This document shows positions 52,942 to 64,000 of a DNA stretch of 64,000 nucleotides, one piece after another. Position numbers and translations under genes: made by a program. The stretch is from Halomonas sp. HL-48 (lineage in GTDB: Bacteria > Pseudomonadota > Gammaproteobacteria > Pseudomonadales > Halomonadaceae), in the NCBI RefSeq assembly GCF_001314875.1, contig NZ_LJZS01000003.1:62001-126000 (forward strand), read 5' to 3'. The notes below the pieces were generated by a model. It did no database searches. It saw only the letters and a program-made list of their open reading frames with translations, and had not been told where the DNA came from. Each line of letters opens with the position of its first letter. The stretch's first letter is position 1.

Positions 52942-54636
52942 ATGGTTGGATCATCACGGGCGACCCCCGACACGCTACCCGCATGGCAAACGCTCAAGCA
53001 GCATGCCCAGGCGCTTGAGCACGTCCATCTGAAAAACCTGTTTGGCACTGATCCCGGTCGCTGGACGCACTTCACTCGCCAGGTGGCGGGGCTGACGCTG
53101 GATCTTTCCAAGCAGCGCTGGGACGATGACACCCTCGAACATCTGCTGGCTTTGGCCGAGGAAGCCGGCGTGCCGGGTGCCATTGATGCCCTGTTGAGCG
53201 GCAAGCGGGTCAACGTCAGTGAAAACCGCCCGGCCCTGCACACTGCCCTGCGGTTGCCGCCTGGGTCGAGTCTGGAGGTCGAGGGGGAAGACGTGGCGGC
53301 GGCGGTGCACGACAGCCTTACCCAGATGGAGCGACTGGTCGCGCGGCTCCACGCGGGGCAGTGGCGCGGCGCTACCGGCAAGCCGATTCGCCACGTAGTC
53401 AACCTGGGCGTCGGTGGGTCGGACCTGGGGCCCTTGATGGTCACCCATGCCCTGGCTGACTACCAGCCCGAGGGGATTCATCCGCTGGAAGTTCATTTCG
53501 CCTCGACCATGGACGGCTCGCAGCTGGCTGATTACCTGACGCGCTTTAACCCTGAAACGACGATTTTCGTGCTGTCATCGAAGTCGTTTACAACCATCGA
53601 CACGCTGTCCAATGCCAACACCGCCCGGGACTGGTTAATCGGCCGGCTGTCGAAGCACGGCGAGTTACCAAGCGCCTCGCCGGTCAGCGCCGAGCTGATC
53701 ATTCGCCAGCACTTTATCGGTGTTTCCGCTAGCCCCGAGAAAATGAGCGAGTGGGGTATTACCCCCGACCACCAGCTGATGTTCTGGGAATGGGTCGGCG
53801 GGCGCTATTCGCTGTGGGGCACCATCGGCCTGCCGATTGCGCTGGTGGTCGGCATGGAGAATTTTCGTGAGCTGTTAGCCGGTGCCCATGCCATGGACCG
53901 CCATTTCCGCGAGGCGCCCATGGCAGAGAACTTGCCGGTGTTGCTGGGCCTGGCGGGCATCTGGAACGTCAACTTTCTGGACATTCGCGCCCACTCGATA
54001 CTGCCTTACGACGGCCGGCTGGAATATTTTGCCGCTTATCTGGAACAGCTCGAGATGGAGTCCAACGGCAAGTCGGTGACAAGCCAGGGGCAGGCGGTCA
54101 ACTATTCGACCTGCCCGGTGCTCTGGGGCCAGCTGGGGCCTAATGCCCAGCATGCGTTCTACCAGTTACTTCATCAGGGGACCCAGCCGGTGGTGTGCGA
54201 TTTTATCGCTCCACTGAAGCGCTACGACGACGTGGCCGACCCGGACACTCGGCGCCATCTGAAAGCCCAGCATCGCCTGGCATTGGCCAACTGCTTCGCT
54301 CAGTCGCGGGTGCTGATGCTGGGTGACGATGCCTTGGAAGATGACGGGCCACGCCCGGAGCACAAACGCTATCGCGGCAATCAGCCGTCGACCACTGTGC
54401 TGCTCGACCAGTTGACGCCCTCGACCCTGGGCGCGCTGATCGCGCTCTACGAACACAAGGTGTTTGTTCAGGCCGTCATCTGGGACATCAACCCGTTTGA
54501 CCAGTGGGGCGTGGAACTTGGCAAGCAGATCGCCACGGACACCCAGAAGATCATCGACCACCAGGGGGATCTGACGCGGATGGACGCGTCCAGCCGTGGG
54601 TTGATTGAAGCCTTTTGGGCGGCGGAGCAGGAATGA
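52942..54636 (+). CDS. pgi: Glucose-6-phosphate isomerase
   Basis: 564 residues from ATG 52942, with AGGAGAGGG upstream. Typical motifs: 'NLGVGGSDLGP', 'LSSKSFTTIDT', 'VGGRYSLWGTIGLP', 'HKRYRGNQPS' and the C-terminal 'NPFDQWGVELGK'. Catalyses glucose-6-phosphate/fructose-6-phosphate interconversion. The divergent promoter region with cmoA is only 129 bp. Long-frame extensions to 52876 lack a ribosome site. Confidence 0.95.
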   Translation: MVGSSRATPDTLPAWQTLKQHAQALEHVHLKNLFGTDPGRWTHFTRQVAGLTLDLSKQRWDDDTLEHLLALAEEAGVPGAIDALLSGKRVNVSENRPALHTALRLPPGSSLEVEGEDVAAAVHDSLTQMERLVARLHAGQWRGATGKPIRHVVNLGVGGSDLGPLMVTHALADYQPEGIHPLEVHFASTMDGSQLADYLTRFNPETTIFVLSSKSFTTIDTLSNANTARDWLIGRLSKHGELPSASPVSAELIIRQHFIGVSASPEKMSEWGITPDHQLMFWEWVGGRYSLWGTIGLPIALVVGMENFRELLAGAHAMDRHFREAPMAENLPVLLGLAGIWNVNFLDIRAHSILPYDGRLEYFAAYLEQLEMESNGKSVTSQGQAVNYSTCPVLWGQLGPNAQHAFYQLLHQGTQPVVCDFIAPLKRYDDVADPDTRRHLKAQHRLALANCFAQSRVLMLGDDALEDDGPRPEHKRYRGNQPSTTVLLDQLTPSTLGALIALYEHKVFVQAVIWDINPFDQWGVELGKQIATDTQKIIDHQGDLTRMDASSRGLIEAFWAAEQE

Positions 54637-54657
54637 TAGATCGTTGCCATTAGAGCT

Positions 54658-54819
54658 GGGGCTAACCCGGCAATAGGTCTACGAGGAGGCGCTGTGGACC
54701 CATCCATGGGCGCTACATTTGCCATCTGACCGCCATGGATGGCGGAAATGCCGGAATTGAAGGGATCATTTTTCCGGCCATGGCAAATGACCTCCTCTAC
54801 GACCTATTCCCGGCGCCCC
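54658..54819. repeat. Multi-hairpin intergenic element between pgi and parE
   Basis: Outer inverted arms 54667-54689 and 54791-54813 share CCGG-x-AATAGGTC-xxx-GAGGAGG (19 of 23), extendable by GGGGC/GCCCC. Nested inside are CATTTGCCAT (54716-54725) with its complement at 54780-54789, CCGCCATGGATGGCGG (54730-54745, perfect), GCCGGAA/TTCCGGC (54750-54756 with 54772-54778), and CCATCCATGG (54700-54709). The whole folds into a cloverleaf-like shape. It looks like an ERIC-type or MITE-like repeat or a structured RNA. It has no coding character. Confidence 0.65.
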
Positions 54820-54928
54820 TGGTGGCAAACATCATGGCTAGATATACAGCTTTTTGCTTTTCCGCTATCCTGTGCATCTTTGCGAGCCCTCGATTACGCG
54901 CCACCGCTTCCAACATGGCTTGCCATAA

Positions 54929-56878
<1,950 letters not shown>

Positions 56879-56911
56879 TGTGGTGTCAATTCTGCATTGG
56901 TGTTGAATGGC

Positions 56912-56938
56912 TAAGGTTGAGCATAAATTAGCCGATAG
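56912..56938 (+). promoter_or_regulatory. FliA (sigma-28) promoter of the second chemoreceptor
   Basis: TAAG at 56912-56915, 15-base spacer, GCCGATAG at 56931-56938, about 60 bp before the chemoreceptor ATG. Same spacing and nearly the same boxes as the promoter at 7686-7712. Confidence 0.8.
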
Positions 56939-56998
56939 TGAATAAAGAGCGTACGCAAAAAGTGCGCCAGTCCGTTTCACTTATATCGCTAAAGGGGA

Positions 56999-58951
56999 AT
57001 GTCCGTGCTCAATACCATTTCGAGGCAGTTAACGCTGGCAGCGTTTGCTCTCATGCTACTCATGGCAGCAAGCATTTACGCCGTTATGGCATGGCGTGGC
57101 CAACCGCAGGTCATAGAGGCAAGCCAGTCGCTTGTCGATCGAGCGGGTGAGTCCATCGTCAACGCAATGAATGCACAGCTGGCACGCGTGGAAGGCAATA
57201 CGGCGAGTCTCGCGTCACTTGCAGAGTCATTACCCCGAGAGGAATCGTTGTTTCGACAAGCCTTCCCACGGGTTGTCGATGACAGTGGCAACACGGCAAT
57301 AGCAGGGGGCGGCATCTGGCCGGAGCCGGATGCCTTTGAGGAAGGGGTCGAGCGGTTCAGCTTCTTCTGGGCGAGAAATGCTGACGGCGAGATTGAGTTC
57401 CTGGATGATTATAACGCTGAAGATATTGCGCCTTATCACGACGAGGCTTGGTATGAGAATGCCCGCGATGCCGAGCCCGGTCAGTGTATCTGGTCAACGG
57501 CGTATCGCGACGCGACCACCGGGGTGGCGATGGTGACCTGTAGCGTCCCTTACTACCTTGACGACGAGTTTGCCGGGGTCGCGACCATCGATATGCAATT
57601 GGAAGGAATCGCCGAATTTTTGACCGAGAATGGTGATACAACCGGCGGCTATGCTTTCGTGCTTGATAGAGCAGGCAAGGTCATCCATTTTCCTGGCGCT
57701 GATCTGGCGACAGATAATATGCAGGGGTTAACCGATCTGACCAGTGATATGCCCTGGCTTTCGCCTGTGGTTGAGGCTGTCGAATCGGGCAGTCAAAATG
57801 TCCAGGTGGAAACAGCTGGCGTGCTGGATGAGCCTGCCTCGGTTCGTTTGTTCGATATGCAGGATACGGGCTGGACACTGGGGCTTATGACGCCCCAAGA
57901 AGAAGTGACGGGACTGGCGCGGACATTGACGCGCGATCTGATGGTGGTAATTCTCCCCCTTTTGGCGCTGTTGCTGGCGTTAGGCTGGTGGGGTGGACGT
58001 ATACTGTTGCGTCAAATCCATAGCACTACCGAGCAGATTGATCAGCTCGGCCAAGGCGGCTCAAGTCGAGAACTGAAGATTTATCGCAATGATGAAATTG
58101 GCGAGTTGCGCAGTGCCGTGAATCGTTATGCTGAAAAACTACGCTACCTGTTTGATGACGTGAGTCAGGTATCCGATGCGATTGCCAGTGAAGCGACGGA
58201 CATTGCCTCTGGAAACGCAGAACTGTCGAGTCGGACCGAACAACAGGCCGCATCGCTCCAGGAGACCTCTTCCACTATGGAAGAAATGGCGACAACCGTG
58301 AAGCGCAACGCTGATAATGCCAATGAAGCCGATCAGCGCGTCACGGAAACAACGGAAAAGGTCAGGCGGGGTGGCGAGCAGGTCGCACGTCTAGCGCAGT
58401 CGATGGAGGCGATCAATGAGAGCTCGGGAGAGGTTTCCTCGATTGTCGATGTCATTGAAAATATTGCATTCCAAACGAATATCTTAGCACTTAATGCATC
58501 CGTCGAAGCGGCTCGAGCCGGTGAACACGGTCGAGGTTTTGCAGTGGTTGCCAGTGAGGTTCGCGAACTGGCTTCCAGAAGTGCTACATCTGCTCGCAAC
58601 ATCAATGAGTTGATCAAAACCACGTCTCAACAAATTGAGACCGGTAGCGGTTATGCCCGGGATGCAGAAGGCGCGATGCAGGAAATTGTGTCGGCGATCG
58701 AAGAAATCGCTCAGCGCATCGCAGAAATCAGTCAAGCGTCCAGCGAGCAGACGAACGGCATTGACGAAATCAATCGTGCGGTAACGCAAATGGACACGGT
58801 TACCCAGCAGAATGCAGGGCTTGTGAGTCAAGCGTCAGGAGCAGCCAATGAGCTATCTGTTCAGGCGCAGCGCCTAAAGAGTTTACTTGATGATTTTCAG
58901 CGCGATAATCAACGCTCCTCGGAAGCGATACCACTTTCGGGGCCTCAGTGA
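56999..58951 (+). CDS. Methyl-accepting chemotaxis protein, Cache-type ligand domain
   Basis: 650 residues, AAAGGGGA site. TM1 about 12-30, a ~280-residue periplasmic double-Cache-like domain ('[21 protein letters not shown]', in which Trp/Tyr/Asp contacts are typical, and '[21 protein letters not shown]'), TM2 about 312-335, HAMP, and the signalling tip '[20 protein letters not shown]'. dCache receptors often bind amino acids or organic acids. It is a single gene between parE and parC, with its own FliA promoter and a terminator behind it, so it has been inserted between the topoisomerase IV genes. Confidence 0.92.
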   Translation: MSVLNTISRQLTLAAFALMLLMAASIYAVMAWRGQPQVIEASQSLVDRAGESIVNAMNAQLARVEGNTASLASLAESLPREESLFRQAFPRVVDDSGNTAIAGGGIWPEPDAFEEGVERFSFFWARNADGEIEFLDDYNAEDIAPYHDEAWYENARDAEPGQCIWSTAYRDATTGVAMVTCSVPYYLDDEFAGVATIDMQLEGIAEFLTENGDTTGGYAFVLDRAGKVIHFPGADLATDNMQGLTDLTSDMPWLSPVVEAVESGSQNVQVETAGVLDEPASVRLFDMQDTGWTLGLMTPQEEVTGLARTLTRDLMVVILPLLALLLALGWWGGRILLRQIHSTTEQIDQLGQGGSSRELKIYRNDEIGELRSAVNRYAEKLRYLFDDVSQVSDAIASEATDIASGNAELSSRTEQQAASLQETSSTMEEMATTVKRNADNANEADQRVTETTEKVRRGGEQVARLAQSMEAINESSGEVSSIVDVIENIAFQTNILALNASVEAARAGEHGRGFAVVASEVRELASRSATSARNINELIKTTSQQIETGSGYARDAEGAMQEIVSAIEEIAQRIAEISQASSEQTNGIDEINRAVTQMDTVTQQNAGLVSQASGAANELSVQAQRLKSLLDDFQRDNQRSSEAIPLSGPQ

Positions 58952-59010
58952 TGTCATTGACATGAAATAAGCAACTACTAACACGTTGAGTATCAATGTG
59001 TAGCAGGAAT

Positions 59011-59036
59011 AGCCGCTCCCGTTGGAGCGGCTTTGC
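59011..59036 (+). terminator. Terminator after the chemoreceptor gene
   Basis: AGCCGCTCC - CGTT - GGAGCGGCT, a perfect 9-bp stem followed by TTGCTTGT. It lies just before the parC ribosome site and separates flagellar-regulated transcription from parC. Confidence 0.85.
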
Positions 59037-59060
59037 TTGTCAGGAAAGGATGAATACCTC

Positions 59061-61307
59061 ATGGATATTCAGGTAGCGGAAGGCGACATCGAACGCTTGT
59101 CTTTGCGCGATTACACCGAAAAAGCGTACCTCGACTACTCGATGTACGTGATTCTAGACCGGGCACTGCCCAATATCGGCGACGGCATGAAACCCGTGCA
59201 GCGGCGGATCATCTACGCGATGCGCGAGCTGGCGCTGCACGCCAGCGCCAAGTACAAGAAGTCGGCGCGTACCGTCGGCGATGTGCTGGGTAAGTTCCAT
59301 CCGCATGGTGACAGCGCCTGCTACGAAGCCATGGTGCTCATGGCGCAGCCGTTCAGCTACCGCTATCCGCTGGTGGACGGCCAGGGCAACTGGGGTAGTC
59401 CCGACGATCCCAAATCGTTTGCCGCCATGCGCTACACCGAGGCCAAGCTTTCCAAGTTCGCCGAAGTGCTGCTTAGCGAGCTGGGTCAGGGCACCGTCGA
59501 CTGGGCGCCTAACTTCGACGGCACCATGCAGGAGCCGCTGGTGCTGCCCGCGCGCCTGCCCCACGTGCTGCTCAACGGGGGCACCGGCATTGCCGTGGGG
59601 ATGGCCACGGATATTCCGCCGCACAACGTGTCTGAGGTGGTCGATGCCACCTGCCATCTGCTGCGTAACCCTAAAGCCACCACCGTCGATCTGATGGAGT
59701 TTATCCCCGCCCCGGACTTCCCGACCGATGCGGAGATCATTACCCCCAAGGAAGACCTGCGCAAGCTTTACGAATCCGGGCGAGGCTCGGTCAAGCTGCG
59801 CGCCCGCTATGAGCGCGAAGACGCCAATATCGTGATCACCGCGGTGCCCTATCAGGTCAGCGGTGCCAAGGTGCTTGAGCAGATTGCCGCGCAGATGCAG
59901 GCCAAAAAGCTGCCCATGGTGGCCGATCTGCGCGATGAATCGACCCACGAAGAACCCACCCGTCTGGTGATCGAGCCGCGCTCCAACCGCATCGACGTCG
60001 AATCGCTGATGGACCACCTGTTTGCCACCACGGATCTGGAAAAGAACGTGCGGGTGAACATGAACGTGATTGGTTTGGACGGCCGCCCGCGGGTGATGCC
60101 GCTGCCCGAGATGCTGGGCGAGTGGCTGCGCTTTCGGCGTGCCACGGTGCGCCGCCGCCTGGAACACCGTCTGGGCAAGGTCGAAGACCGCCTGCATATT
60201 CTGGAAGGCCTGCTGACCGCCTACCTGAATATCGATGAGGTCATTCGCATTATCCGCGAGGAAGACGAACCCAAGCCTGCGTTAATCAACGCCTTCAATC
60301 TTTCCGAACGCCAGGCGGAAGCCATTCTGGAACTGCGCCTGCGCCACCTCGCCAAGCTGGAAGAGATGAAGATCCGCGGCGAGCAGGATGAGTTGGAAAA
60401 AGAGCGCAAGTATCTTCAAGGTCTGCTGGGTAGCGAAGCCAAGCTCACCACGCTGATTGAGAAAGAAATTCGGGCGGCGGGCAAGGAACACGGCGACGAG
60501 CGCCGTTCGCCGCTGGTCGCGCGGGCCGATGCCAAGGCGCTGTCCGAAGTCGAGCTGCTGGGCGCCGATCCCATCACCGTGGTGCTGTCGGATAAAGGCT
60601 GGATTCGCGCCGCCAAGGGGCACGATATCGACCCCGAAGGGCTTTCCTACAAGGCCGGCGATAGCTTCCAACTGGCCGCTCGCGGCAAGACCAACCAACC
60701 GCTGGTACTGTTGGACGACACCGGCCGGGCCTACACGCTCAGCGCCCATAATCTGCCCAGTGCAAGAGGCCAGGGTGAACCTGTGACGGGACGGGCCAAC
60801 GTGTCCGCCGGGGCGCGCATGGCCGGGCTGATGCTGGCGCCTGCCGAGCGGCGATTTGTATTGGCAAGCGACGGCGGCTATGGCTTTATTGCTCGCCTGG
60901 AAGCCCTCACCGGCAAGAACAAGGCCGGCAAGGCGGTATTGAGCGTACCAAAAGGCTGTAGCGTCATGGCGCCAGTCGAGGTGCCCGAAGACGATAATCT
61001 GTGGGTGGCGTCGGTATCCAACGAGGGGCGTTTGCTGCTCTTCCCCCTGGCCCAGCTACCCGAAATGGCCAAGGGCAAGGGCAACAAGATGCTCGATATC
61101 CCTGGCCCGCGCGCTGCCCGGCGAGAGGAGTTCGTGCGCAGTATCGCCGTGATCCGCGACAGCGAGTCGCTGGAGCTGCACGCCGGTAAGCGCAAACTCA
61201 CTCTGAAGGCCGACGATCTGGCGTATTATCGCGGCGAGCGGGGGCGCCGGGGCAGCAAGCTGCCGCGCGGCTTCCAAAAAGTTGACTGGATTGGGGCAGG
61301 GGAATAG
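59061..61307 (+). CDS. parC: DNA topoisomerase IV subunit A
   Basis: 748 residues from ATG 59061. Catalytic Tyr region '[11 protein letters not shown]'; the quinolone-resistance segment reads [15 protein letters not shown] with the susceptible-type Ser and Glu. A coiled C-gate and ParC-type beta-pinwheel C-terminal domain follow. The 3 bp before serB suggests coupling (stop 61307, serB start 61311). A strong terminator just upstream implies its own promoter in a very short space, or read-through. Confidence 0.94.
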   Translation: MDIQVAEGDIERLSLRDYTEKAYLDYSMYVILDRALPNIGDGMKPVQRRIIYAMRELALHASAKYKKSARTVGDVLGKFHPHGDSACYEAMVLMAQPFSYRYPLVDGQGNWGSPDDPKSFAAMRYTEAKLSKFAEVLLSELGQGTVDWAPNFDGTMQEPLVLPARLPHVLLNGGTGIAVGMATDIPPHNVSEVVDATCHLLRNPKATTVDLMEFIPAPDFPTDAEIITPKEDLRKLYESGRGSVKLRARYEREDANIVITAVPYQVSGAKVLEQIAAQMQAKKLPMVADLRDESTHEEPTRLVIEPRSNRIDVESLMDHLFATTDLEKNVRVNMNVIGLDGRPRVMPLPEMLGEWLRFRRATVRRRLEHRLGKVEDRLHILEGLLTAYLNIDEVIRIIREEDEPKPALINAFNLSERQAEAILELRLRHLAKLEEMKIRGEQDELEKERKYLQGLLGSEAKLTTLIEKEIRAAGKEHGDERRSPLVARADAKALSEVELLGADPITVVLSDKGWIRAAKGHDIDPEGLSYKAGDSFQLAARGKTNQPLVLLDDTGRAYTLSAHNLPSARGQGEPVTGRANVSAGARMAGLMLAPAERRFVLASDGGYGFIARLEALTGKNKAGKAVLSVPKGCSVMAPVEVPEDDNLWVASVSNEGRLLLFPLAQLPEMAKGKGNKMLDIPGPRAARREEFVRSIAVIRDSESLELHAGKRKLTLKADDLAYYRGERGRRGSKLPRGFQKVDWIGAGE

Positions 61308-61310
61308 TTC

Positions 61311-62522
61311 ATGGCAACCCGTTATCTGATTCGCGCGACCGGCGCGGCGCGCCCCGGCCAACTGGCTGGTCTGGGCAACGCCCTGGCCAACAGTGGCGCG
61401 CGGCTGCTGGATATCAATCAAAGCGTGACCTTTGGCATGTTGACCCTCGAAGCCCTGGTGGCGCTTGAGCGCGACAGCACGCTTGAAGCGGCGCTGAGCG
61501 ATGTGGGCGATTCCCTGGGCCTGGACGTCCAGGCCATCGCCGTCAGCGCCGATGACTATCAGCGCTGGAGCGAGCAGGACAGCCAGCCGCGGCTCATTCT
61601 GACCCTGCTGGCACCGCGTCTGCCCGCCGGTATATTGGCGGAGGTGGGCGCCTTAACCGCCGAGTTTGGGCTGACCGTCGAGCTGATTCATCGCCTGTCG
61701 GGTCGCGAGCCGCTGGACGGCGATGCCCCCGACAACGGTGCCTGCGTGGAATGCTGGCTGCGGGGCGATAATGCCGACGTTGAAGCGCTGCGGGAAAAGG
61801 CCCTGGCGTTGGGAAGCCAGCACGATGTGGATGTCGCCATCCAGGAGGACTCCATCTGGCGACGACACCGCCGCCTGGTGTGCTTCGATATGGATTCGAC
61901 GCTGATCAAGACGGAAGTGATCGATGAGCTTGCACGGCGTCACGGCGTGGGCGATGAAGTGGCGGCGGTCACCGAGCGGGCGATGCGCGGTGAGCTGGAT
62001 TTTCAGCAAAGCTTCCGTGAACGCATGAGCAAGCTTGCGGGGCTCGATGAAGCGGTGCTGGCCGAGATTGCCGCCGAGCTGCCCCTGATGGATGGTCTCG
62101 AGCGCCTGATGGTCAATTTAAAACGGCTTGGCTACCGCACCGCCATCCTGTCCGGCGGCTTCACCTACTTTGCCGAGTATTTACAACAACGCCTCGGCTT
62201 TGACGAAATTCACGCCAATGAGCTGGTGATCGAGAACGGCGTGGTCACCGGCGAGGTAAGCGAGCCGATTGTCGACGCCGAACGCAAGGCGGAGTTACTG
62301 GAGCAAATCGCCCTGCGCGAAGGATTGACCCTCGACCAGACAATCGCCGTGGGCGATGGGGCCAACGATCTCAAGATGCTGGCCAAGGCCGGCCTGGGCA
62401 TTGCCTTTCGTGCCAAGCCCGTGGTCCGCGCCCAGGCTCGGCAGGCGATTTCCACCCTGGGCATTGACGCGGTGCTGTACCTGATCGGCTACCGGCAGTG
62501 CGATCTGATCGACGCGCATTGA
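61311..62522 (+). CDS. serB: Phosphoserine phosphatase SerB
   Basis: 403 residues: two N-terminal ACT-like regulatory domains (about 1-170), then HAD phosphatase with DMDST (nucleophile Asp193), 'LSGGFTYF' and 'VGDGANDL'. The last step of serine synthesis. Pseudomonas and Halomonas SerB have the same long N-terminus, unlike E. coli. Ends in a bidirectional terminator. Confidence 0.93.
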   Translation: MATRYLIRATGAARPGQLAGLGNALANSGARLLDINQSVTFGMLTLEALVALERDSTLEAALSDVGDSLGLDVQAIAVSADDYQRWSEQDSQPRLILTLLAPRLPAGILAEVGALTAEFGLTVELIHRLSGREPLDGDAPDNGACVECWLRGDNADVEALREKALALGSQHDVDVAIQEDSIWRRHRRLVCFDMDSTLIKTEVIDELARRHGVGDEVAAVTERAMRGELDFQQSFRERMSKLAGLDEAVLAEIAAELPLMDGLERLMVNLKRLGYRTAILSGGFTYFAEYLQQRLGFDEIHANELVIENGVVTGEVSEPIVDAERKAELLEQIALREGLTLDQTIAVGDGANDLKMLAKAGLGIAFRAKPVVRAQARQAISTLGIDAVLYLIGYRQCDLIDAH

Positions 62523-62542
62523 GGCCCCTCGGGGCCTCGTTT
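62521..62542. terminator. Bidirectional terminator between serB and the lipoprotein gene
   Basis: GAGGCCCC - TC - GGGGCCTC, 8-bp perfect stem overlapping the serB stop, followed by GTTTA; it also sits just after the stop of the convergent lipoprotein gene. Confidence 0.75.
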
Positions 62543-63374
62543 ACTCGCTTGAATCGTCATTCACCACCCCGTACTCGGCGCGCAGAGTCTCGAGCCGTTC
62601 ACGCTGGCGTTCGCTCAGCTCGGGGGTATCCCACAGCGGGTTGCCTTCATCGTCGTGAATCTCCTCAATGGTGACGTCGAATTGCGCACCGTCGGGAATA
62701 TCGCGATTCCCCCAGGGACCAAACCGGTTGGGGGCCAGGCGCCATTCGGCGCTTTCACCCGGCGCCAATCCGTCGCGAATCACGTAATAAAAGGCCTCGT
62801 CGACCCAGGGCGCCTCGCGGCCGGGGGTGGTGACCACCCCTCTAAGCGATAGCTGGGAGAGGCGTTCATCGGAGCCGTTGGTCACGGCAAGCTCAATCAC
62901 CGGCTCCAGCGCCCCGTAGGGGCTCGTGCTCATGTAAAACTCGGCGCTGTCGAGGGTGACCTGCTCGCGCTGCTCCCGGTCGTGCTCGGCCTTGGCCTGC
63001 TTATCTTCCAGCCGCGAAAGGATATTCAGCGCCTGCTGGCGTTCGCGAGCGCGGCGGTTACGCAGCATTTCATTGGCTTTTTCGATGGCTTCATCGCCGG
63101 TCAGCCCATGCATGTGGGCGTTGGCCGACTCGGCAATTTCAGCGGCGTTCAGTGGTTGCGGGTTGAGGATGTCGATGCCGTCGAACGATGACATCGCCAT
63201 GATGGTCAGCGCTTGATCAAATTCGTCGCGTTTATAGGTGGGCAGCGACTCGCGCACTTTCTCGACCGATACGACGGCCGCTGGCATCGAACTGGCGTCG
63301 ATCCTGGGTTCTGAACAACCCGCAAGCATCACTATCGACAATGACACTGCCGACAGCCTGAAAAGGCTCCACAT
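62541..63374 (-). CDS. Putative lipoprotein (DUF6694-like)
   Basis: 277 residues. Signal peptide with lipobox LAGC (Cys20). The mature part begins with a helical, Ala/Glu-rich section ('VEKVRESLPTYKRDEFDQAL', 'HMHGLTGDEAIEKANEM'), a Lys/Glu coiled coil near 110-140, and a C-terminal beta domain ('ELAVTNGSDERLSQLSLRGVV'). It resembles the DUF6694 family of Gram-negative lipoproteins. Function unknown. Confidence 0.7.
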   Translation of the reverse strand: MWSLFRLSAVSLSIVMLAGCSEPRIDASSMPAAVVSVEKVRESLPTYKRDEFDQALTIMAMSSFDGIDILNPQPLNAAEIAESANAHMHGLTGDEAIEKANEMLRNRRARERQQALNILSRLEDKQAKAEHDREQREQVTLDSAEFYMSTSPYGALEPVIELAVTNGSDERLSQLSLRGVVTTPGREAPWVDEAFYYVIRDGLAPGESAEWRLAPNRFGPWGNRDIPDGAQFDVTIEEIHDDEGNPLWDTPELSERQRERLETLRAEYGVVNDDSSE

Positions 63375-63400
63375 ACAGTTTCCTTAACGAAACGAGGTCA

Positions 63401-63787
63401 TTAACCATGCCCCTTGTCGGGGTGAGGAACGGGTTTCTTGCCCACTTCCTCGGGGCGAAGCTCCACGGGCTTCCCCTGGGTTTTATCAATGTGCTTGAGG
63501 CGCATGTGCAAGCCGGTCTTGGCCAGCAGGTGGGCGCTGACCGGTGCGGTGATAAACAAGAACAGGGTGATCAGCATTTCCTGGATGTCGGGCTTGCCGT
63601 CAACGCTCCAGAAGTACGCCATGGACGCCACCAGCATGCAGCCGATGCCCAGCGTGGTGGCCTTGGTGGGGCCGTGCAGGCGCATATAGAAGTCCCGCAG
63701 GTGGGCCATCCCCAGGGAGCCGACAAACACGAAAATACCGCCTGCGACCAGCAGCAGTGAAATCAAGGACTCTACCCAAAATGACAT
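63401..63787 (-). CDS. mrpG: Na+/H+ antiporter subunit G (MrpG/MnhG)
   Basis: 128 residues from ATG 63787 (MSFWVES); the open frame extends to 63895 through the end of mrpF without a suitable start. Three membrane segments; 'GSLGMAHLRDFYMRLHGPTKATTLGIGC' (in two parts) is the MrpG signature. Last gene of an mrp operon running in from the right edge. It works in Na+ export and pH tolerance in the multi-subunit complex. Confidence 0.9.
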   Translation of the reverse strand: MSFWVESLISLLLVAGGIFVFVGSLGMAHLRDFYMRLHGPTKATTLGIGCMLVASMAYFWSVDGKPDIQEMLITLFLFITAPVSAHLLAKTGLHMRLKHIDKTQGKPVELRPEEVGKKPVPHPDKGHG

Positions 63788-63824
63788 ATTCGCACCTGTG
63801 TAGCGGCAAAAAAGGTAACCGGCT

Positions 63825-64000
63825 TCATTCGATAATATCCCCGCGTAGTATGTACTTGCATACCGCCACCGTGCTGATAAAACCGAGCATGGCAATAAGC
63901 AGTGCCGACTCGAAATAGGTTTTGGTGTTCAGCCACAGGCCGAGCAGCACGATCAGGGCGATGGAATTGACGTACATGGTATCCAGGGCCAGCACGCGGT
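63825..64000 (-). CDS. mrpF: Na+/H+ antiporter subunit F (MrpF/MnhF), C-terminal part
   Basis: Open to the right window edge; stop TGA at 63827-63825. The visible 57 residues read 'RVLALDTMYVNSIALIVLLG' through 'AVCKYILRGDIIE', the typical MrpF C-terminus with two membrane helices. The start lies outside the window. Stop is 37 bp before mrpG. Confidence 0.88.
   Translation of the reverse strand, partial: RVLALDTMYVNSIALIVLLGLWLNTKTYFESALLIAMLGFISTVAVCKYILRGDIIE

Noticed and set aside
59154..60197. 347-codon minus-strand open frame
   Set aside because: Entirely antisense to parC, His/Gly-rich shadow composition, no ribosome site.

Overview
The window looks like chromosomal DNA of a moderately GC-rich marine or halophilic gammaproteobacterium, most likely a member of the Halomonadaceae (Halomonas/Chromohalobacter type). 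This is inferred from gene content: an Mrp-type Na+/H+ antiporter, carnitine and betaine metabolism, a TRAP/uronate cluster, a tungstate transporter, and gammaproteobacterial housekeeping genes (cmoA/B/M, rsmC, greB, nudF-yqiB-cpdA, cysDN, pgi, parE/parC, serB). No rRNA or tRNA gene was recognised.

Layout. 1-7601: a tightly coupled operon with the C-terminus of a large unrecognised protein, a GAF-HlyD membrane-fusion protein, a PqqD/M50-protease/HlyD protein, a short SecA-like ATPase and a periplasmic adaptor. It looks like an undescribed or poorly described export or processing machine. 7686-9401: a chemoreceptor behind a FliA-type promoter. 9550-14769: carnitine uptake and degradation to glycine betaine (CdhR, CaiX, CdhA/B/C and an esterase-like hydrolase). 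15059-27609: a hexonate/hexuronate cluster (GntR, ManD, gulonate-dehydrogenase-like ADH, TRAP DctPQM, UxuB, UxuA, KduD, GhrB, KdgK, LacI) that should convert mannonate, fructuronate or gulonate to KDG-phosphate. It contains two non-homologous mannonate dehydratases. 28071-33206: a P-type ATPase, a decayed IS200/IS605 element and a DASS carboxylate symporter.

33341-46907: mostly core genes. These are cmoM-rsmC, greB, a TPR protein, nudF-yqiB-cpdA, cysDN, tupBCA with an HTH/binding-protein regulator, a DJ-1 protein, an App1-type phosphatase and a YugP-type protease.

46917-49678 is a small decayed island. It is flanked by a duplicated 3' end of cmoB and holds a lambda-R-like endolysin pseudogene, a broken YfbU-like gene, an unknown membrane protein, a small secreted protein, and four degenerate repeats on an exact 60-bp period. 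Those repeats have the sequence, hairpin and 28+32 geometry of a type I-F CRISPR array, with no cas gene nearby. 49643-64000 returns to core genes: cmoA-PLD-cmoB, pgi, parE, a second FliA-controlled chemoreceptor, parC, serB, a lipoprotein and the end of an mrp operon. A 160-bp multi-hairpin element lies between pgi and parE.

Best candidates for new biology are the SecA/M50/HlyD module, the orphan I-F-like repeat array in the cmoB island, the hairpin-rich pgi-parE element, and the IS605 remnant that keeps only the tnpB 3' end and right end. All functional calls come from reading motifs by eye; no database search was run.
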